From Physcomitrium patens (lineage: Eukaryota; Streptophyta; Bryopsida; Funariales; Funariaceae), in the NCBI RefSeq assembly GCF_000002425.4, contig NC_037267.1:4035891-4099890 (forward strand): 64,000 nt of DNA, read 5' to 3'. This document shows, in pieces, positions 1 through 11,470 of this stretch. Position numbers and translations under genes: made by a program. Positions within the stretch are counted from its first letter, which is position 1. The number at the start of each line of letters is the position of its first letter. The notes under the pieces are model-generated. The model searched no databases, had not been told where the DNA came from, and saw nothing but the letters and a program-made list of their open reading frames with translations.

Positions 1-760
1 TAGAAGATTGGATGCTAAAGTCATCAATGAACATTGTCATTGACTTGTGCAAAAGGTCAGAGAAGGCATAAGATATGGCTTTTAGAAATGCCGCTGGAGC
101 ATTACAAAGTCCAAAAGGCATCACTACATAAATAAAAGTATCCCATGGCATAGTAAAGCAGTTTTATGATGATCTTCTTAAGCTATGGATATTTGATTAT
201 ATCCCAAATATCCATCCATAAATGTATGAAGTTTATGACTTGTGACTTCTTCTAAAATGGTATTAATAAAAGGGAGAGAAAAATGATCTTTTTAAGTGCA
301 CTTGTTAAGTTTCCTGTAGTCTATGTATACTCAAAGTTTTTCATTCTTCTTTTTGACTAAAACCATAGGTGAAATCCAATCCATAATCTCCACATGTTGA
401 ATAAATTCTCTTTAGAGGAGTTTTTCTAATTCTACCTTGACAATTAATTATAAATTGGAATTCATTCTTCTTTCTTTTTATCTCACAGCATTAGAATTGG
501 AGAGGAGATGAATTCTATGTTGAGCTACTTTTGGAAGTATGCCCTTAAGATCTTTATAAGACCATGTAAATACATCCCTACATGCCATAATTAATAACTT
601 GTAACTTATCAATTCATCTTCTATCAATTGAATCCTTATTTTGATGAGTTTTGGATCTTCATTCTTTAAAGATATATCTATTAATTTGCAATCAAGATTG
701 TGCACATGACCTTGTTTTGTAGGGCATTTGTATCAATCATTTGGAATTTGTAGATAGATA
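1..760 (-). pseudogene. Reverse transcriptase, element A (broken)
   Basis: Minus-strand translation shows the pre-RT signature FTWSYKDLKGI near 520-560. It is followed by a DYRKLNK-type block (about 320-300), VMPFGLCNAPAAF (about 150-100) and the FIDDF catalytic box (about 35-20, two Asp kept). These are the classic Ty3/gypsy RT blocks in the correct order. Stops and frame changes separate them, so no enzyme can be made. The rest of pol is outside the window. Confidence 0.85.
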
Positions 761-1455
761 AATATTTCATTTTCAACCGTAAGATCACTTGAAGTTTACT
801 TAAATTATAAAAATAGAGTAAGATTGCCTTCTTCTATTAAGTCATCTAACTTGTGAACTTGAGTGCTATCAAAGTTTATCCCAAAGACATCTTTAATTTT
901 TATATTATCAACTAGGATTGTTAAATCTCTTTCTAAATCATCATATTGATAAGTGATAAAACTCTCTATAAAATTTATATTCACAACTTCATCCGTACTT
1001 GAACTTAGACAATCTTTCAACCATTGTGTGAATTTTCCATCATCTTCTCAGTCATATAGTCTAGGGCCCATACATCTTAGTGGAGTTGGTTGAACTATAC
1101 TTGAATGAACTGCCTCCTTTGCTACCAAATGAGCGAACCTAACTTTCTTTTTAAATCTTTTTTGTAGTTGAGGTCTTAAAATCTCATCTTCTGAAGAATG
1201 AGATAAAGTTTTGGCTAAAGAAAATTTTTGAGATTGAATAAGGATTTTAGTCAAGTTTTTTCATAGCCCATAGATGATATGGGGCTTTTCACCTTTTCAA
1301 TTAATTTTTACTTTAGCTACCGTTAAGTAAGGTCTTTCTAAAAGCAATGGATATGAATTTTTGCTAAGATGCATATGAATCACATGAAATATGAAGGAGT
1401 ATTCTTCACCTCATATCATCATCTTACAACCACTTATTTGTCCAATATATATGTC

Positions 1456-2235
1456 TTAGCTTTGATTAGCCATATTTATTACAAATAAAGAAGTTCTAGT
1501 AATACTAAGTCCTAATTTTTCCATAGTTCTTAGTGGCATAATGTTTAAACCACTACTTCCATTGACAATGGTGTAAGGTATGATTTTATCTACTATAGAC
1601 ACTTCTAACTTAATTGCCTTCACTTCTTGTGCCTCTTGAATAGTTCTAACATTGGCTTGGATTTTTGTTTTAAATCTTTGACATCTTTGAATAAAAAGGC
1701 ATATTTTAAAGCTCTTTCTTATTATTGCAAAAACCTCCAATAATTGAGCAATTATTATATTTGCCTTGGTTTTTTTTAAATCTTCCCATAAATCATATGA
1801 TCCAACTTGATTCTCACTTTTAGATTGAAGTAGAGAATTAAATTCAAAGTCAAAAATTCTAGAACCTTTCCACTCTTTCTTCGAAGAAATTTCCTTTGTC
1901 TCGATATTTTCTTTTGAATTTCTTAGAAATCTACTTGGCTTACGTTTAAGGACTTGAAGTAATTCTTTAAAATCTTTGATATCAGCTATTGCCTCCTTTG
2001 AAGCTTTATTCAAATTTGAGAAGTGAAGATAATCTTCTAAATTATTTTTACTATCAATTGAACTGTGAGGAAGAGGATTAATATACCTAAACCTTGTCAT
2101 AACAACCAAAGCCGGCATATTAAGAAGCCATTTATCCTTATTAGGTGCTTCTCCATGAGAGATGTAATGTATATGAGAAGACAATGGTTGAGCTTTAAGA
2201 ATTTGAGAACCTTGTTCTTCACTTGATATTTCCAA
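1456..2235 (-). pseudogene. Gag-pol linker and protease-like region, element A
   Basis: A 259-codon minus-strand open segment. Its C-terminal part resembles a retropepsin: VNGSSGLNIM at about 1534-1563 followed by KLGLSI, matching the DGGS..NIM pattern of Ty3/gypsy proteases. The residue at the catalytic Asp position is Asn and the following Gly is Ser, so the active site is lost. The N-terminal two thirds are Lys/Ser-rich and not recognisable. It lies between the zinc knuckle and RT, as expected for protease. Confidence 0.7.
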
Positions 2236-2381
2236 ATACCTTACATCTTGATAATTTTTTCTCTTGTTTTGTTGGCTATATTGAAGTTGATCTATATTTA
2301 ATGAAATAAATCCTCTCTATGTATTTAGACGTGAGGGAGGGTGCTGGAATTCAATAATTATTATCATAATTATAAAACAGA

Positions 2382-2603
2382 TTAGAAGGTCGTAAGGTAT
2401 TGTTTGAATTTGGATTTCTTGCCTTCTTCAATTGATCTTGGGCTTATTTTTGATAATTTTCTTATAGAGAACTTTAAAGGAATGACCTTGTCAGGTTGTC
2501 TACACATGTTTGTAGGATGTTTTCTCCTACAATTTCCACATACTATCTTATTTTCTATCCAACAACTACCTAGTAAATGTCTTTTTCTCCAAAAGTGATA
2601 CAC
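2382..2603 (-). pseudogene. Gag zinc-knuckle segment, element A
   Basis: The minus-strand frame contains CGNCRRKHPTNMC, a variant CCHC knuckle (C-x2-C-x3-H-x4-C), followed by basic residues. The nucleic-acid-binding end of Gag normally lies just before protease, which is its place here. A further degraded Cys/His patch is visible upstream at about 2630-2830. Confidence 0.65.
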
Positions 2604-2936
2604 CTCATGTTTTTGTCATTGTAGGTTCTTAAATCCTTGACTAGAATTTTTTTGAGGTTGGAATTGGAAATTGAAATTTGCCATATTATGATTTTTACAA
2701 GGTGGAGTATACAATTATGGCCTTCTTTGGTTTTGTAGGTAATTTTACTGGTTTAAATAAAATTGACTTGTATGCCCTGATTGGCCACATTGAGTGCATC
2801 AAAGCCCTAAGGTGTATCTATTGGATTCTATAGAAAGTTGGGTTTGATTTTAATTTTAATTCTTAATTAAAAGACACATCTATTCTTGCATAGCTTTTAT
2901 TTATTATATAAGTTCATTTTGAAATCCTAGTTGGCT

Positions 2937-3938
2937 TTAAAGAACTTCATTCTTAAAGTTTTCTTTGTATCTATTCTTATCTTTTGGATATATCAACTCA
3001 GGAAGGACAGAAAGTAGTCTAATCTCTAAGGGTACTAGATAGTGGTTTATGGAATGAAATTGAGATTCTACACTCTGATACAAATATCTTTGAAAATTTC
3101 TTATATTTTGTGCATGTATAAGAATAAAACTAGGGATTATATGGTCTTCTTTCATCTACATTCACTCTTGTTGCTTGTTAATGTCTTCTACTATCCAAGC
3201 TATTTTTTTGGCTTCTTCTAAATTATTTGATCTTCCTTTGAAGATCTTTCAAATTATTTCCTTACTATTAAATCCTTGAATAAAGAAATAGATGAGGCTA
3301 TCATCTAGGAGAAGAATTTACACAAATCTAATTACTACAAGTTCAAATCGCCAAATATATTCAATGATTTCTTCCCTCTTTCCTTATCTCAAAGAAGGAA
3401 GGATTGTGAGGGCATTATTTTGTCCTACTTTGGGCTTGAATTTTTCTAAAAATGCTTTTATGAGCATATTCCTATTCTTAAAGATTTAGAGAAGGTGGCT
3501 TTTATACCATTCATAAGCTCCATCCTTTGGGGTATCTGAAAACCATACAAGATAATAACCTAGATGGGTTATTAAACATGTCATAAAAAGTTTCATGAAT
3601 CTCTCTACATATGCTAATGGATCATCGTCTCTTGTCTTTTTAAATATAGAGAAGTTGTGGGACATAGGAGCTACTTATAAATCCTTAGGGATTATTATTG
3701 GCAAGCTTCTTAGTTGAACCAAGGGATTGATGGGTATAGGAGTTGGTTTAGATTTTCTTTCACATTCCATTAGAAGAGAAGAAAGTATTGACCCTTCTTT
3801 CTCTTGATTTACCTCTACAACTAAATTAGGAGAGTTAGGATCCAATCCTTTCTCTTCTACTTCCTTGCCTAGACTTGATTCAATTGGATTTGAAACAAAA
3901 ATATCTTCTAATGTTGGAGGTGAGGATTGCTTGTCCAA
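2937..3938 (-). pseudogene. Gag capsid-like region, element A (broken)
   Basis: Minus-strand translation of about 3640-3350 gives a retrotrans_gag-like pattern: a segment of the type YVERFMKLFMTCL, then WFSDTPKDGAYEWYKS, FLEKFKP and an Arg/Glu-rich stretch. The frame opens again at 3675-3938 as a Pro/Ser/Glu-rich 87-codon N-terminal piece. Several stops interrupt it. The assignment rests on pattern similarity and on its position at the start of the element. Confidence 0.6.
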
Positions 3939-4131
3939 CTATTGAATCTCTACTTGTTTGAGCTTTGGTTTGTTTTTTTAGCCAACAGATCTAAGGTTTT
4001 TTATAGGTAAAGATAGGTTGGATTGCTCAGATCTGGTGGAACAATGTATCTACATGACTATAGACATATCGTTCAACTTAGTGCTGTCTGGGTAGAGAGA
4101 GTTTGCCTCAAGAAAGTAATGGATTTTTGAT

Positions 4132-5333
4132 TGCCACTAAATACTCAATCAATTCTAAGATATAAAATACCAAGTTTATATACATAATATTTTTTCTTTT
4201 TGTAAAATTACATCAAAACACAAGCCCAAGTACCAAGAAAACACCCAAATGTATGATAAAGATTTTAAAACCTTATATATCCTTATGAGAGATATTTCCT
4301 AAACTTCAACAGCTCATATTCTATGATCGGACCGTCCAAACAATCCTAAATTTTGAATGAAGTACTAATATACTTTCAAAAACTTCTACAAAAAAAATTC
4401 AACTAAAAATTCGTTACGGATCTTAAGATATTGCCAAAACCCTAATAGTAGCTTTAAACCCTAGCTTACATACACCCATGTGCTAATTTCTTCATATCTC
4501 ACAAAATAAGTACTCAAATGCCATAAAACTTTGATATATAGCTTTTTAACTTAATAACTCACACTTATGGAAATTTTGAGTTAAAACTTCACCTAGGAAC
4601 TCAAGATATAGCTCCAACCATTACTATCAACAAAATGACTTACTTACTGCCTTTGAATAACATGTGTTGTCTTCAAATGTCTATAACTCATTCATCTAGA
4701 CTTGAAATTCGTCAAAAAATATATGTAAAGTGTAGCAAAGAAAGTGTCCTTTCCAACTCCAATTGCCGAGCTTTCATTGCTCTCTGTATGCATATGTTAT
4801 GCTTCAAAGAGTGACAGTAGGTACAAATTAGACACCTTAACTTTGAACACCTATATCTCCTTCACAGAAACTCGAAATCATACAAACTACTCACTCAAAT
4901 TATGCTCAAAATCCTGAACTTGCTGATCCTAGCCTCCAAAGCTCAAATGAATTCTAAAGAGAAACCCTCATCTCTAATAAGGTCTCGGGCATCCTCCTTG
5001 AAGTCCATTAGGCATGGCCTTCGACCAATAGGAATGAAGTTTTCCATTCCTTGCCTTCATCTAACCATGCCTTGCTTTCATCCCTTCCAATAAGCCTCCT
5101 ATTAGTTAAGATTTTCTTCTTTAGGCCCCAACCTTCTCTTAAACTTTATACTAAATATCTAAATCCTACATAATATAAACACTATAATCAAAATAGATAA
5201 ATCTCTAAATAAATTTCTTTATATCAATTCTCTTTAAATTTATTTACTAACCATTCTAATCTACATCAAGACTTACAAACATATTATATGTCTTAATTAA
5301 TTTTTACATATTATAAGCAATTACAGTATGACA
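4132..5333 (-). repeat. Candidate LTR shared by elements A and B
   Basis: This non-coding 1.2-kb stretch lies exactly between the end of B's integrase and the start of A's leader, both on the minus strand. In sense orientation it starts TGTCATACTG at 5333, just after a purine-rich tract (GAAAGAATGGA, about 5344-5334) that fits a polypurine tract. It ends ...TTTAGTGGCA at 4132. The edges are inferred from these signals only. No second copy for alignment is in the window, and no ORF of note is present. Confidence 0.45.
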
Positions 5334-5377
5334 TCCATTCTTTCAAAACCTACACATCCTTCGGTATATGCCACGTG

Positions 5378-5809
5378 TTACTCCTCTTCATCCTCTTGAA
5401 ATTTCTTTAAATTACTCATAGGCTCTTCTTCTTCATCTTCTTGGTCCAAATATTGAGGTAAGAATTCTTGAAGGTCTGCTATTTGAAACAACCCATTTCT
5501 TTTCTTGAAAGTCTTCACCCTCTTCCTTGCTATTGGAATCCTTATGATAGCTCCATCTAATTCACGTAAAGTATATGTGGCATAATCATGGACTGTAACC
5601 ACCACATATAATCCAAACCATTTTTTTGTAAATTTCTTTATAATACTATGTTGATGCTCAAGGCTGCTATCATAAACTAAAACCCAGTCTCCAATCTCTA
5701 TAGACGTAGGTCTCAACCTATGAGTCTTATCAAATCTTTCTTTATTTTTCAATCTTAATTTTTTTAACCTCTCAGCTGCAATATGTAGGTCTTCAAGTAA
5801 TCTACCCAA
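5378..5809 (-). pseudogene. Integrase C-terminal domain, element B
   Basis: A 143-codon minus-strand segment. It has an EERL-type helix, then IGDWVLVYDS, KKFTKKWFGLYVV and YTLRELDG, the usual C-terminal fold of Ty3/gypsy integrases (GDLVL...KLxPKWxGPY...Y.L.DLDG), and an acidic tail. It is open over its whole length but cut off from the core domain by a stop-rich stretch at about 5810-6000. Confidence 0.85.
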
Positions 5810-6004
5810 TTATTAGATTCGAAGCTCCAATAATCTTTTTTTATTTATATCATCTTTTTAAGATAAAAACATCCATGTATGATAGGTTTCTTCAGTTGGC
5901 ATCATAGGTTTTTGTCCTAACATTAACTCTATGGGCATATAACTAGTGACAGTACTATGAGTAGTTCTATCATCCCATAAAGCAAATAGAAGCAGTTTAG
6001 GCCA

Positions 6005-6322
6005 TTAAATTGATTTATCCTTACATGCTTTAACCAATGCATAAATGATAGGAGGATGACCCCTCTCACTCTTTCCATTGGCTTTAGGATTATAAAAAGT
6101 AGTCAGCTTCAATTGAATTCCATACTTATTGAAAAATTCTCTTGCTTCAACGGCATCCAATTCTCCTCTATCAGCTCTCATCCTCCCAATGCTACCATAT
6201 CTGCTAAAGATGTCTTCCAATATAAATCTGCATATTGTCTTTGTAGTCTTGGTTCTCAAAGCCCTCCCTTCAACATAATTTGACAACTTTCTTTTGCCAA
6301 AACCAAATATTTCATACCCCAA
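6005..6322 (-). pseudogene. Integrase catalytic core, element B
   Basis: A 105-codon minus-strand segment covering the second half of the core: FILEDIFSRYGSIGRMRADRG matches the F..D...RFG.P..I.SDRG block, followed by FFNKYGIQLKLTTFYNPKANG with the Glu of the DDE triad in KSERG. The first Asp of the triad would lie just upstream in degraded sequence. Another frame of the same DNA also shows an open stretch, which is a shadow. Confidence 0.85.
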
Positions 6323-6699
6323 AGTTCTAAAGGCATAGCTACCAAATCAATCACCCATTAAAAATGTATTGAAGGTAGATAAGTAGGATATAATCCATCT
6401 TTGTACCTAACTTTAGATTGTAGTTGACATTCTGTGCAGGAACTCACAAAGTCTTATACATCCTTGTATAAACTCTTCCACTAATATCTTTCCTTGATCT
6501 TGGTATATGTAGGCCAAACTCCTCTGTGCCCTACTCAAAGTGTATCATGATATTCTCTTAAAATCTTAAACTTAGTTTCAAGATCTCATACTATCTTCAA
6601 TGGGATTTTATCACCTCGTTTTGGCCTCTTCCATAGGAATCCATCTCTAAGCAAATAATCATAAGATTGATGTCTAATATCTTTGAAGGTTTTATCCAT

Positions 6700-7023
6700 C
6701 TATCCTTCTTGTTTCTTCATTGTACTTAAATAAATTCCAATATCCTTCAATCTGCCTTCATACAAATCTTTATAGAATTTTTGAACCTTATCACCAAAAT
6801 CCATTCGACCAGTAGCAAATAAATTTCCATAACTCTTCTCTTCTTGATCTTCACCTCCTTCGTGTGCCATCATTTTCTCTTCAAAGGTATATCTAGCTCT
6901 AAACAACATATCTGCCACAAAGTTTTTTTTGCCAATAACATGTACTAAAACAGGATTCAATGTTCTTATGTAGGCTATCCATCTTAACATGGCAATGTCT
7001 GGAGTGGTACAGTTAATTATCAT
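6700..7023 (-). pseudogene. RNase H C-terminal end, element B
   Basis: The minus-strand frame shows RWIAYIRTLNPVLVHVIGKKN followed by VADMLFRAR, corresponding to the W...L..F...I.YI.GK.N.VADALSR end of Ty3/gypsy RNase H. The last part is Glu/Asp/Lys-rich linker toward integrase. No matching RT lies upstream. Confidence 0.75.
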
Positions 7024-7292
7024 TTCTTTGAGAGAAGTCTCACTTGTTTATTTGTCTTTATCATGTTCTTATTCTTGACAGATTGACAAGAGTACACCTA
7101 CAATATTAGAGCTTTGTCTAATCTTGATTAAGAGTGGATTACCCCTTTCTCTTGATAAGATATAAGCATATTAGAAGTTACAGATTACCCTCTTTTAAAC
7201 TAATATTGTCTTTAGTATTTTTTTTGTTCTTAAGTCCTCTCTTTTATTTGTCTTGAGCAATATTAGACATCTTTTCTTTTTTAAGTATTATC

Positions 7293-8186
7293 ATGGCAGA
7301 ACTTGTTGAAATGAAGAGTGCAATAGCATAAATGCAAGAGCCATTGAGGGACTTAATGCTTGCGATGCATCAACTCAATTTATGACCACAAGAAGCAATA
7401 AGATTGGCAAGAAGTGAAGATATAGAAATAATTGGAGCTACTTCAACATTTGTACCAAATCATGTTCCTTCTCCTATGGTAGAATATCCTTCCAGTGTTA
7501 GAAAACCAAGAATTGCCCTACCCGAGAAGTTTGATGGCACCAAATCAAAGTTTAGAGGATTTATCAATCAAGTACAACTTCTGATTGAACTTCAACCCCA
7601 AAGCTATCCAACTCTAGGATCGCAAGTTAGATTCATTGGTACACTTCTTTCAAGTTCAGAATTATTACGGTTTTTATTTTTTTTTTAAACGACGAGATCC
7701 AATATTAGATAATCTAGAGGCTTTTTTGGCAGAGTTTTGATCCATGTATAGAGAACATGATGCAATTCGTATTGCAACCAATAAGATCCATATTTTACGA
7801 CAAGGCAATCGATTAGTAACGTTGTATGCTTCACAGTTTTGACAACTTGTAACTGATATTAAGTGTGATGATGCTGCACTTATTAGCCAATTTCTCTACG
7901 GATTACAATATGAGGTAAAAAAATTAATGCTCAAATTACTTGATCTTCAAACATTAAGTCATGCAATTGACTTTGCTATGAAGTGCGATAATCGCTTGTT
8001 TGAATTTTGATCTCAGAGCCGTACAAGTAGACCTCAATATTACTATAATTCAATAGCAACACCAACATCTCTTCAATACATACATTTGGAAATAGAGGAT
8101 ATGCAAATTGATGCAGTACATTTCAAACCTCTTACTTAGCAAGAAAAGACTGGTCATCGTTAGAAAGGATTGGGCTTATATTGTGG
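7293..8186 (+). pseudogene. Gag of element C (broken)
   Basis: Starts near an ATG at 7293. The recognisable capsid block is at 7519-7650: PEKFDGTKSKFRGFINQVQL then a second helix with SYPTLGSQVRFIGTLL, a typical gag of Ty3/gypsy elements. A poly-T run near 7672-7685 and a stop break the frame, but similarity continues in other frames to about 8000. The sequence reaches the first part of the zinc knuckle at 8170-8186, where it is interrupted by the insertion. Confidence 0.8.
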
Positions 8187-8261
8187 TGTGAGCTAAATTC
8201 CTCCACCTTTAATTGCGTTTAGTAGTCAAGTGGATTAACTTCACTCACACGCAATTTTTAT

Positions 8262-8440
8262 AAATCCTAAGTTCATTCATAAACCCTAAGTTCATCTATA
8301 AATCCTAAGTTCATCCATAAATCCTAAGTTCATCCAGAAACCCTAAGTTCATCCAAAAACCTTAAGTTCATCTAGAAACCCTAAGTTCATCCAAAAACCC
8401 TAAGTTCATCCATAAACCCTAAGTTCATTCATCCTAAATT
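8262..8440. repeat. 19-bp minisatellite with telomere-like core
   Basis: About nine head-to-tail copies of a unit close to aaatcctaagttcatccat, with variants carrying aaaccctaag. The core CCCTAA equals the plant telomere hexamer minus one base, but it recurs every 19 bp with a non-telomeric spacer. It lies inside the insertion at 8187-10052. Confidence 0.85.
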
Positions 8441-9019
8441 TCCCTTCATCAATCATCCATCCCTTAAATCTCATTCATCCTATAACATTCATTCATTCAA
8501 AGTTTGTTCATCCAATTTTCATCTAAAGATTCATTCATCCAACCATAAGTCAACTTATCATCGAACTGACAATTCGTGTAATTGACCTAATTCATCTAAG
8601 ATTCATCCTAAAAATTAAAGAAAATTGGAAGTCGCCACCTTCCAAGTCATGGTAGCGACCTCCTTGCACGAATTCCACTACAATGGTTGCATCACTAACT
8701 TGTTTATAACAAGCTTTGCTATTTTAGAAAGTAGACTTACAAGCGCTTGTCCTCTAATAAAATTCAATGCAAAACAACAATTAAGCTAAGAGAAATCTTG
8801 CCTCAAAGTTGCCTGACTTTCTCGGCCTCGTCAGAGCACCCCTGGCCACAAAAACCCTTGCCCTTGCTCCATTCCAGTTGTGCAACACATATGTTTTAGC
8901 ATTCTAGAAACTAGAATTGAAGCCGCATCACCTCCAACAATTTTTTCTTGAAAATGTTGAGTGAATTCCAAGATATGACCTTCCAAAGTAGCTTGAGTTG
9001 GCGGAGTGCTACATCTTCA

Positions 9020-9330
9020 CCACGGCCGACTCCTCTTCACTCCAACCACCATAACTTCCTTGGCCTTTACTCAATCTAAGCGTGCAAATAGTCCTTGCAA
9101 AGCTGACAACAAGAACCATCTCCTACAAAAGTTTCAGCTCCAAATTCAATACTGTCCGCCAACACTCGCCTTCCAAAGTCGGACCTCCAGATCTGGCCGG
9201 CAGCTGACCTCCTTGTCACTAAAATCACCACAACTTTCTTGTTTTCTTTCCAAACAAAGCGTGCCTACTGTCCCGAGGAAGCCAACGACAAGATCTAGCT
9301 ATTGGTAAAGTTTGACGTTCTATTTCCAGA
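9020..9330. repeat. Degenerate direct duplication inside the 1.87-kb insert
   Basis: Two roughly 170-bp blocks, from about 9024 and about 9194, share the order ggccg..., caccacaactt / caccataactt, aagcgtgc, and ccaacgacaaga / gctgacaacaaga. Similarity is moderate and found by eye. It is GC-richer than the surroundings. Confidence 0.4.
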
Positions 9331-10249
9331 TAACTAATACACTACAGCTGCGCAATTGCAGCTCTATAGAAACAAGGGTACGTGGGGATGCAATTTGGCA
9401 TGGCTTCGCCCCAGAAAAAAAAAAAAAAAAAAAAAGAGAGAGAGCGAGTGTGGCCACCCCCACCCTCTTATTCTAGTAGGAAGAGACCAACGGGTGGCGG
9501 CCACATCTCCACCATCCGAATCCACCAACCCTAATCAAGATCAAGGGCCCACATTAACCCTAAGTCCTAAACCCGATTTTAGTGCTGGACATGCCCAAAA
9601 TCCCCAATTCAAAGCATTTTTTGACAAAACTAACTCCACCAATGTGTTTAAAACATATTTAAACATCAAGTTTGACTATTCATACACCCAAATCTAAGTT
9701 CTAGATCATTAAGAACCAACAAATTGACAAACCCATCACAATAAATTTACTTCTAATTATTTTCTTCTCCTTTTTCTTCTTCTTCTCCTTGTCCCTCTTC
9801 ATCTTCTTCCTTCTTTCTTCTTGGCCTTTTTGTTTTTTTTTTTTTTTTTGTTTTTTTTTTTTCTTTTGGCTCTTTTTTTTATCTTTCTTCCACTCCCTTC
9901 TCCCTTGATTTTTCTTTCCACTACTAATCATCAATAAGCCACTAACATTAATGTCTATAACTAACTTATTATAACAAAACATAATCAAAATTTTCATTTT
10001 TTTTAGATTTTTTTAGTTTAACCAACAATGTGAACCAACTTTTGGGCTCACATGTGGAGAACCTAAGCACACTGCTCAACATTGCCCAAAAAAGCGACGC
10101 AACCATAAAATGAAGAGTACAATGATCAAAGGAGATAGTATGTTGAAAAACAAATTTTTTCAGCTAAAATAGGGACTGTGTTGTTGGAACCTTGTACAAT
10201 GCCTAATGAAGGTCCTATCCTCTCCTCAGAACCCTCTCCATGTTTTATG

Positions 10250-10570
10250 ATAAATGTTATTTTAGAACCTTAACATCTCAAAGCCTTTGCCTTGCTAGAT
10301 TCAGGAGTCTCAGCATGTTTCTTAGATGAAAAATTTGCTAAAAGACATAGCATATTTTTAGTAAAGAAAACTAAACTTGTTTATGTAGAAGTCATAGATA
10401 GTCATCCATTGTCTTGAAGAGATATTACTCATAAAATCCTTCCTATAGAAATAGCAACTTACGGTCATAGTAGCTTTGTAATATTTAATATCATTAAATC
10501 TCCTTCTAATCCAATCATTTTAGGTTTATCATGGCTAAAAAAATATAATCCTAAAATAGATTGGACTTCT
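10250..10570 (+). pseudogene. Protease region of element C
   Basis: Plus-strand translation gives an FALLDSG-type active-site block (Asp-Ser-Gly kept) near 10285-10305, then a stretch ending [16 protein letters not shown] near 10515-10565. This is the hallmark C-terminal end of Ty3/gypsy protease (LG..WL....P.IDW). A TGA and a frame change interrupt it. It lies between the zinc knuckle and RT. Confidence 0.75.
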
Positions 10571-10675
10571 CGTAGTCTTGATTTTTTTAAAAGTATAACT
10601 AAGAGTGTAGTTAATCAAATAGAAAGTCATAAGTCTAGTATAATTAAACCTATATTTGTAGGTGTAAGAGCTTTC

Positions 10676-11470
10676 TTGCATGCTGCAAAAGAAAGATCGC
10701 CTTGTGTCATTTATGCCACACCTGTTTCTATTGGTGGAAAGACTTCAAGTAGCATTCCAATCCAATATCAAGATTTTCAAGATGTGTTTGAAAAAAAGAA
10801 TGCGGATACTCTTCTAGAACATCGTTCCTATGACTACTCAATTGACCTTCAAGAAGGAGCACAACCGCCATTTGGACCAATCTATAATTTATCTCAAAAT
10901 GAGTTAGCTGAACTCAAAGAGTATATTGAAGAAAATTTTGCCAAGAACTTCATACGCCATTCCAAATCTCCAGTAGGAGCTCTAATTTTATTTGTGAAGA
11001 AAATAGATGGATCATTGCAGATGTGTGTTGATTATCGAGGACTCAACAAAATCAATATCAAAAACAGGTACCTACTACCTTTGATATGTGGACTTCTTAA
11101 TTAATTGAATCAAGCTAAGATCTATACAAAAATAGATCTATGGGGAGCATACAATTTGGTACGCATGAAAAAAAGAGATGAATGGAAGATTGCATTTCGA
11201 TCAAGGTATGGACATTTCGAATACAATGTCATGCCTTTTGGACTTATAAATGTACGAGCAACATTCCAACATCTAATGAATGATGTCTTTGAAGAGTTTT
11301 TAGATGATTTTATTGTTTGTTACCTAGACGATATTTTAATCTATTCTAGGAAATCAGAAGAACATAAACTTCATGTTCGCCAAGTATAACAAAAACTAAG
11401 AGATGCAAGACTCTATGCCCAGATAGAAAAGTGAGTATTTCACACTACTCAAGTTGACTTCTTAGGATAC
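10676..11470 (+). pseudogene. Reverse transcriptase of element C (one internal stop, truncated)
   Basis: Two adjacent in-frame segments (10676-11104 and 11105-11389) are separated by a single TAA. Blocks in order are [98 protein letters not shown] and [10 protein letters not shown] with both catalytic Asp. This is a nearly complete polymerase core of the chromovirus-like type. The thumb continues to about 11470, then homology stops. Confidence 0.9.

Larger units (their letters stand above)
1..4131 (-). mobile_element. Ty3/gypsy element A, internal region, partial (runs off left edge)
   Basis: Reading the minus strand from high to low coordinates gives, in the normal Ty3/gypsy order, a gag-like segment (about 3940-2937), a zinc knuckle (about 2600-2380), an aspartic-protease-like segment (about 1560) and reverse transcriptase (about 700-1). 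RNase H and integrase would lie beyond the left edge. All frames are broken by stops and shifts, so this is a dead copy. The candidate LTR at 4132-5333 lies directly upstream in the sense direction. Base composition is strongly AT-rich, as expected of old methylated repeats. Confidence 0.85.
5334..7070 (-). mobile_element. Ty3/gypsy element B, 3' half of pol only
   Basis: Minus-strand order is RNase H end (7023-6700), integrase zinc region (about 6640-6400, degraded), integrase core (6322-6005) and integrase C-terminal domain (5809-5378), then the LTR. Gag, protease and RT are absent. The sequence beyond about 7070 changes to a plus-strand element (C), so B is truncated at its 5' side. Confidence 0.8.
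8187..10052. mobile_element. 1,866-bp TG...CA insertion (solo-LTR-like) inside element C gag
   Basis: The element begins TGTGAGC and ends GCTCACA (7-bp inverted termini, TG...CA). It is flanked by TGTGG at 8182-8186 and again at 10053-10057, a perfect 5-bp target duplication. Removing the insert and one TGTGG makes the zinc-knuckle region of element C continuous again. No RT, integrase or gag is visible inside and no internal duplicate of its ends, so it behaves like a large solo LTR. It contains a 19-bp minisatellite, an A run near 9415-9435 and T runs near 9830-9860. Orientation cannot be fixed. Confidence 0.8.

Noticed and set aside
8262-8440. Interstitial telomere
   Set aside because: The period is 19 bp with a constant non-telomeric spacer, not a run of 7-bp telomere units.
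8262-8440. CRISPR-like array
   Set aside because: The repeats are contiguous 19-mers with no unique spacers, and the DNA is from a plant nucleus.
9701-9997. Minus-strand 98-codon Lys/Glu-rich frame
   Set aside because: It is a translation of T/C-rich low-complexity DNA inside the 1.87-kb insertion.
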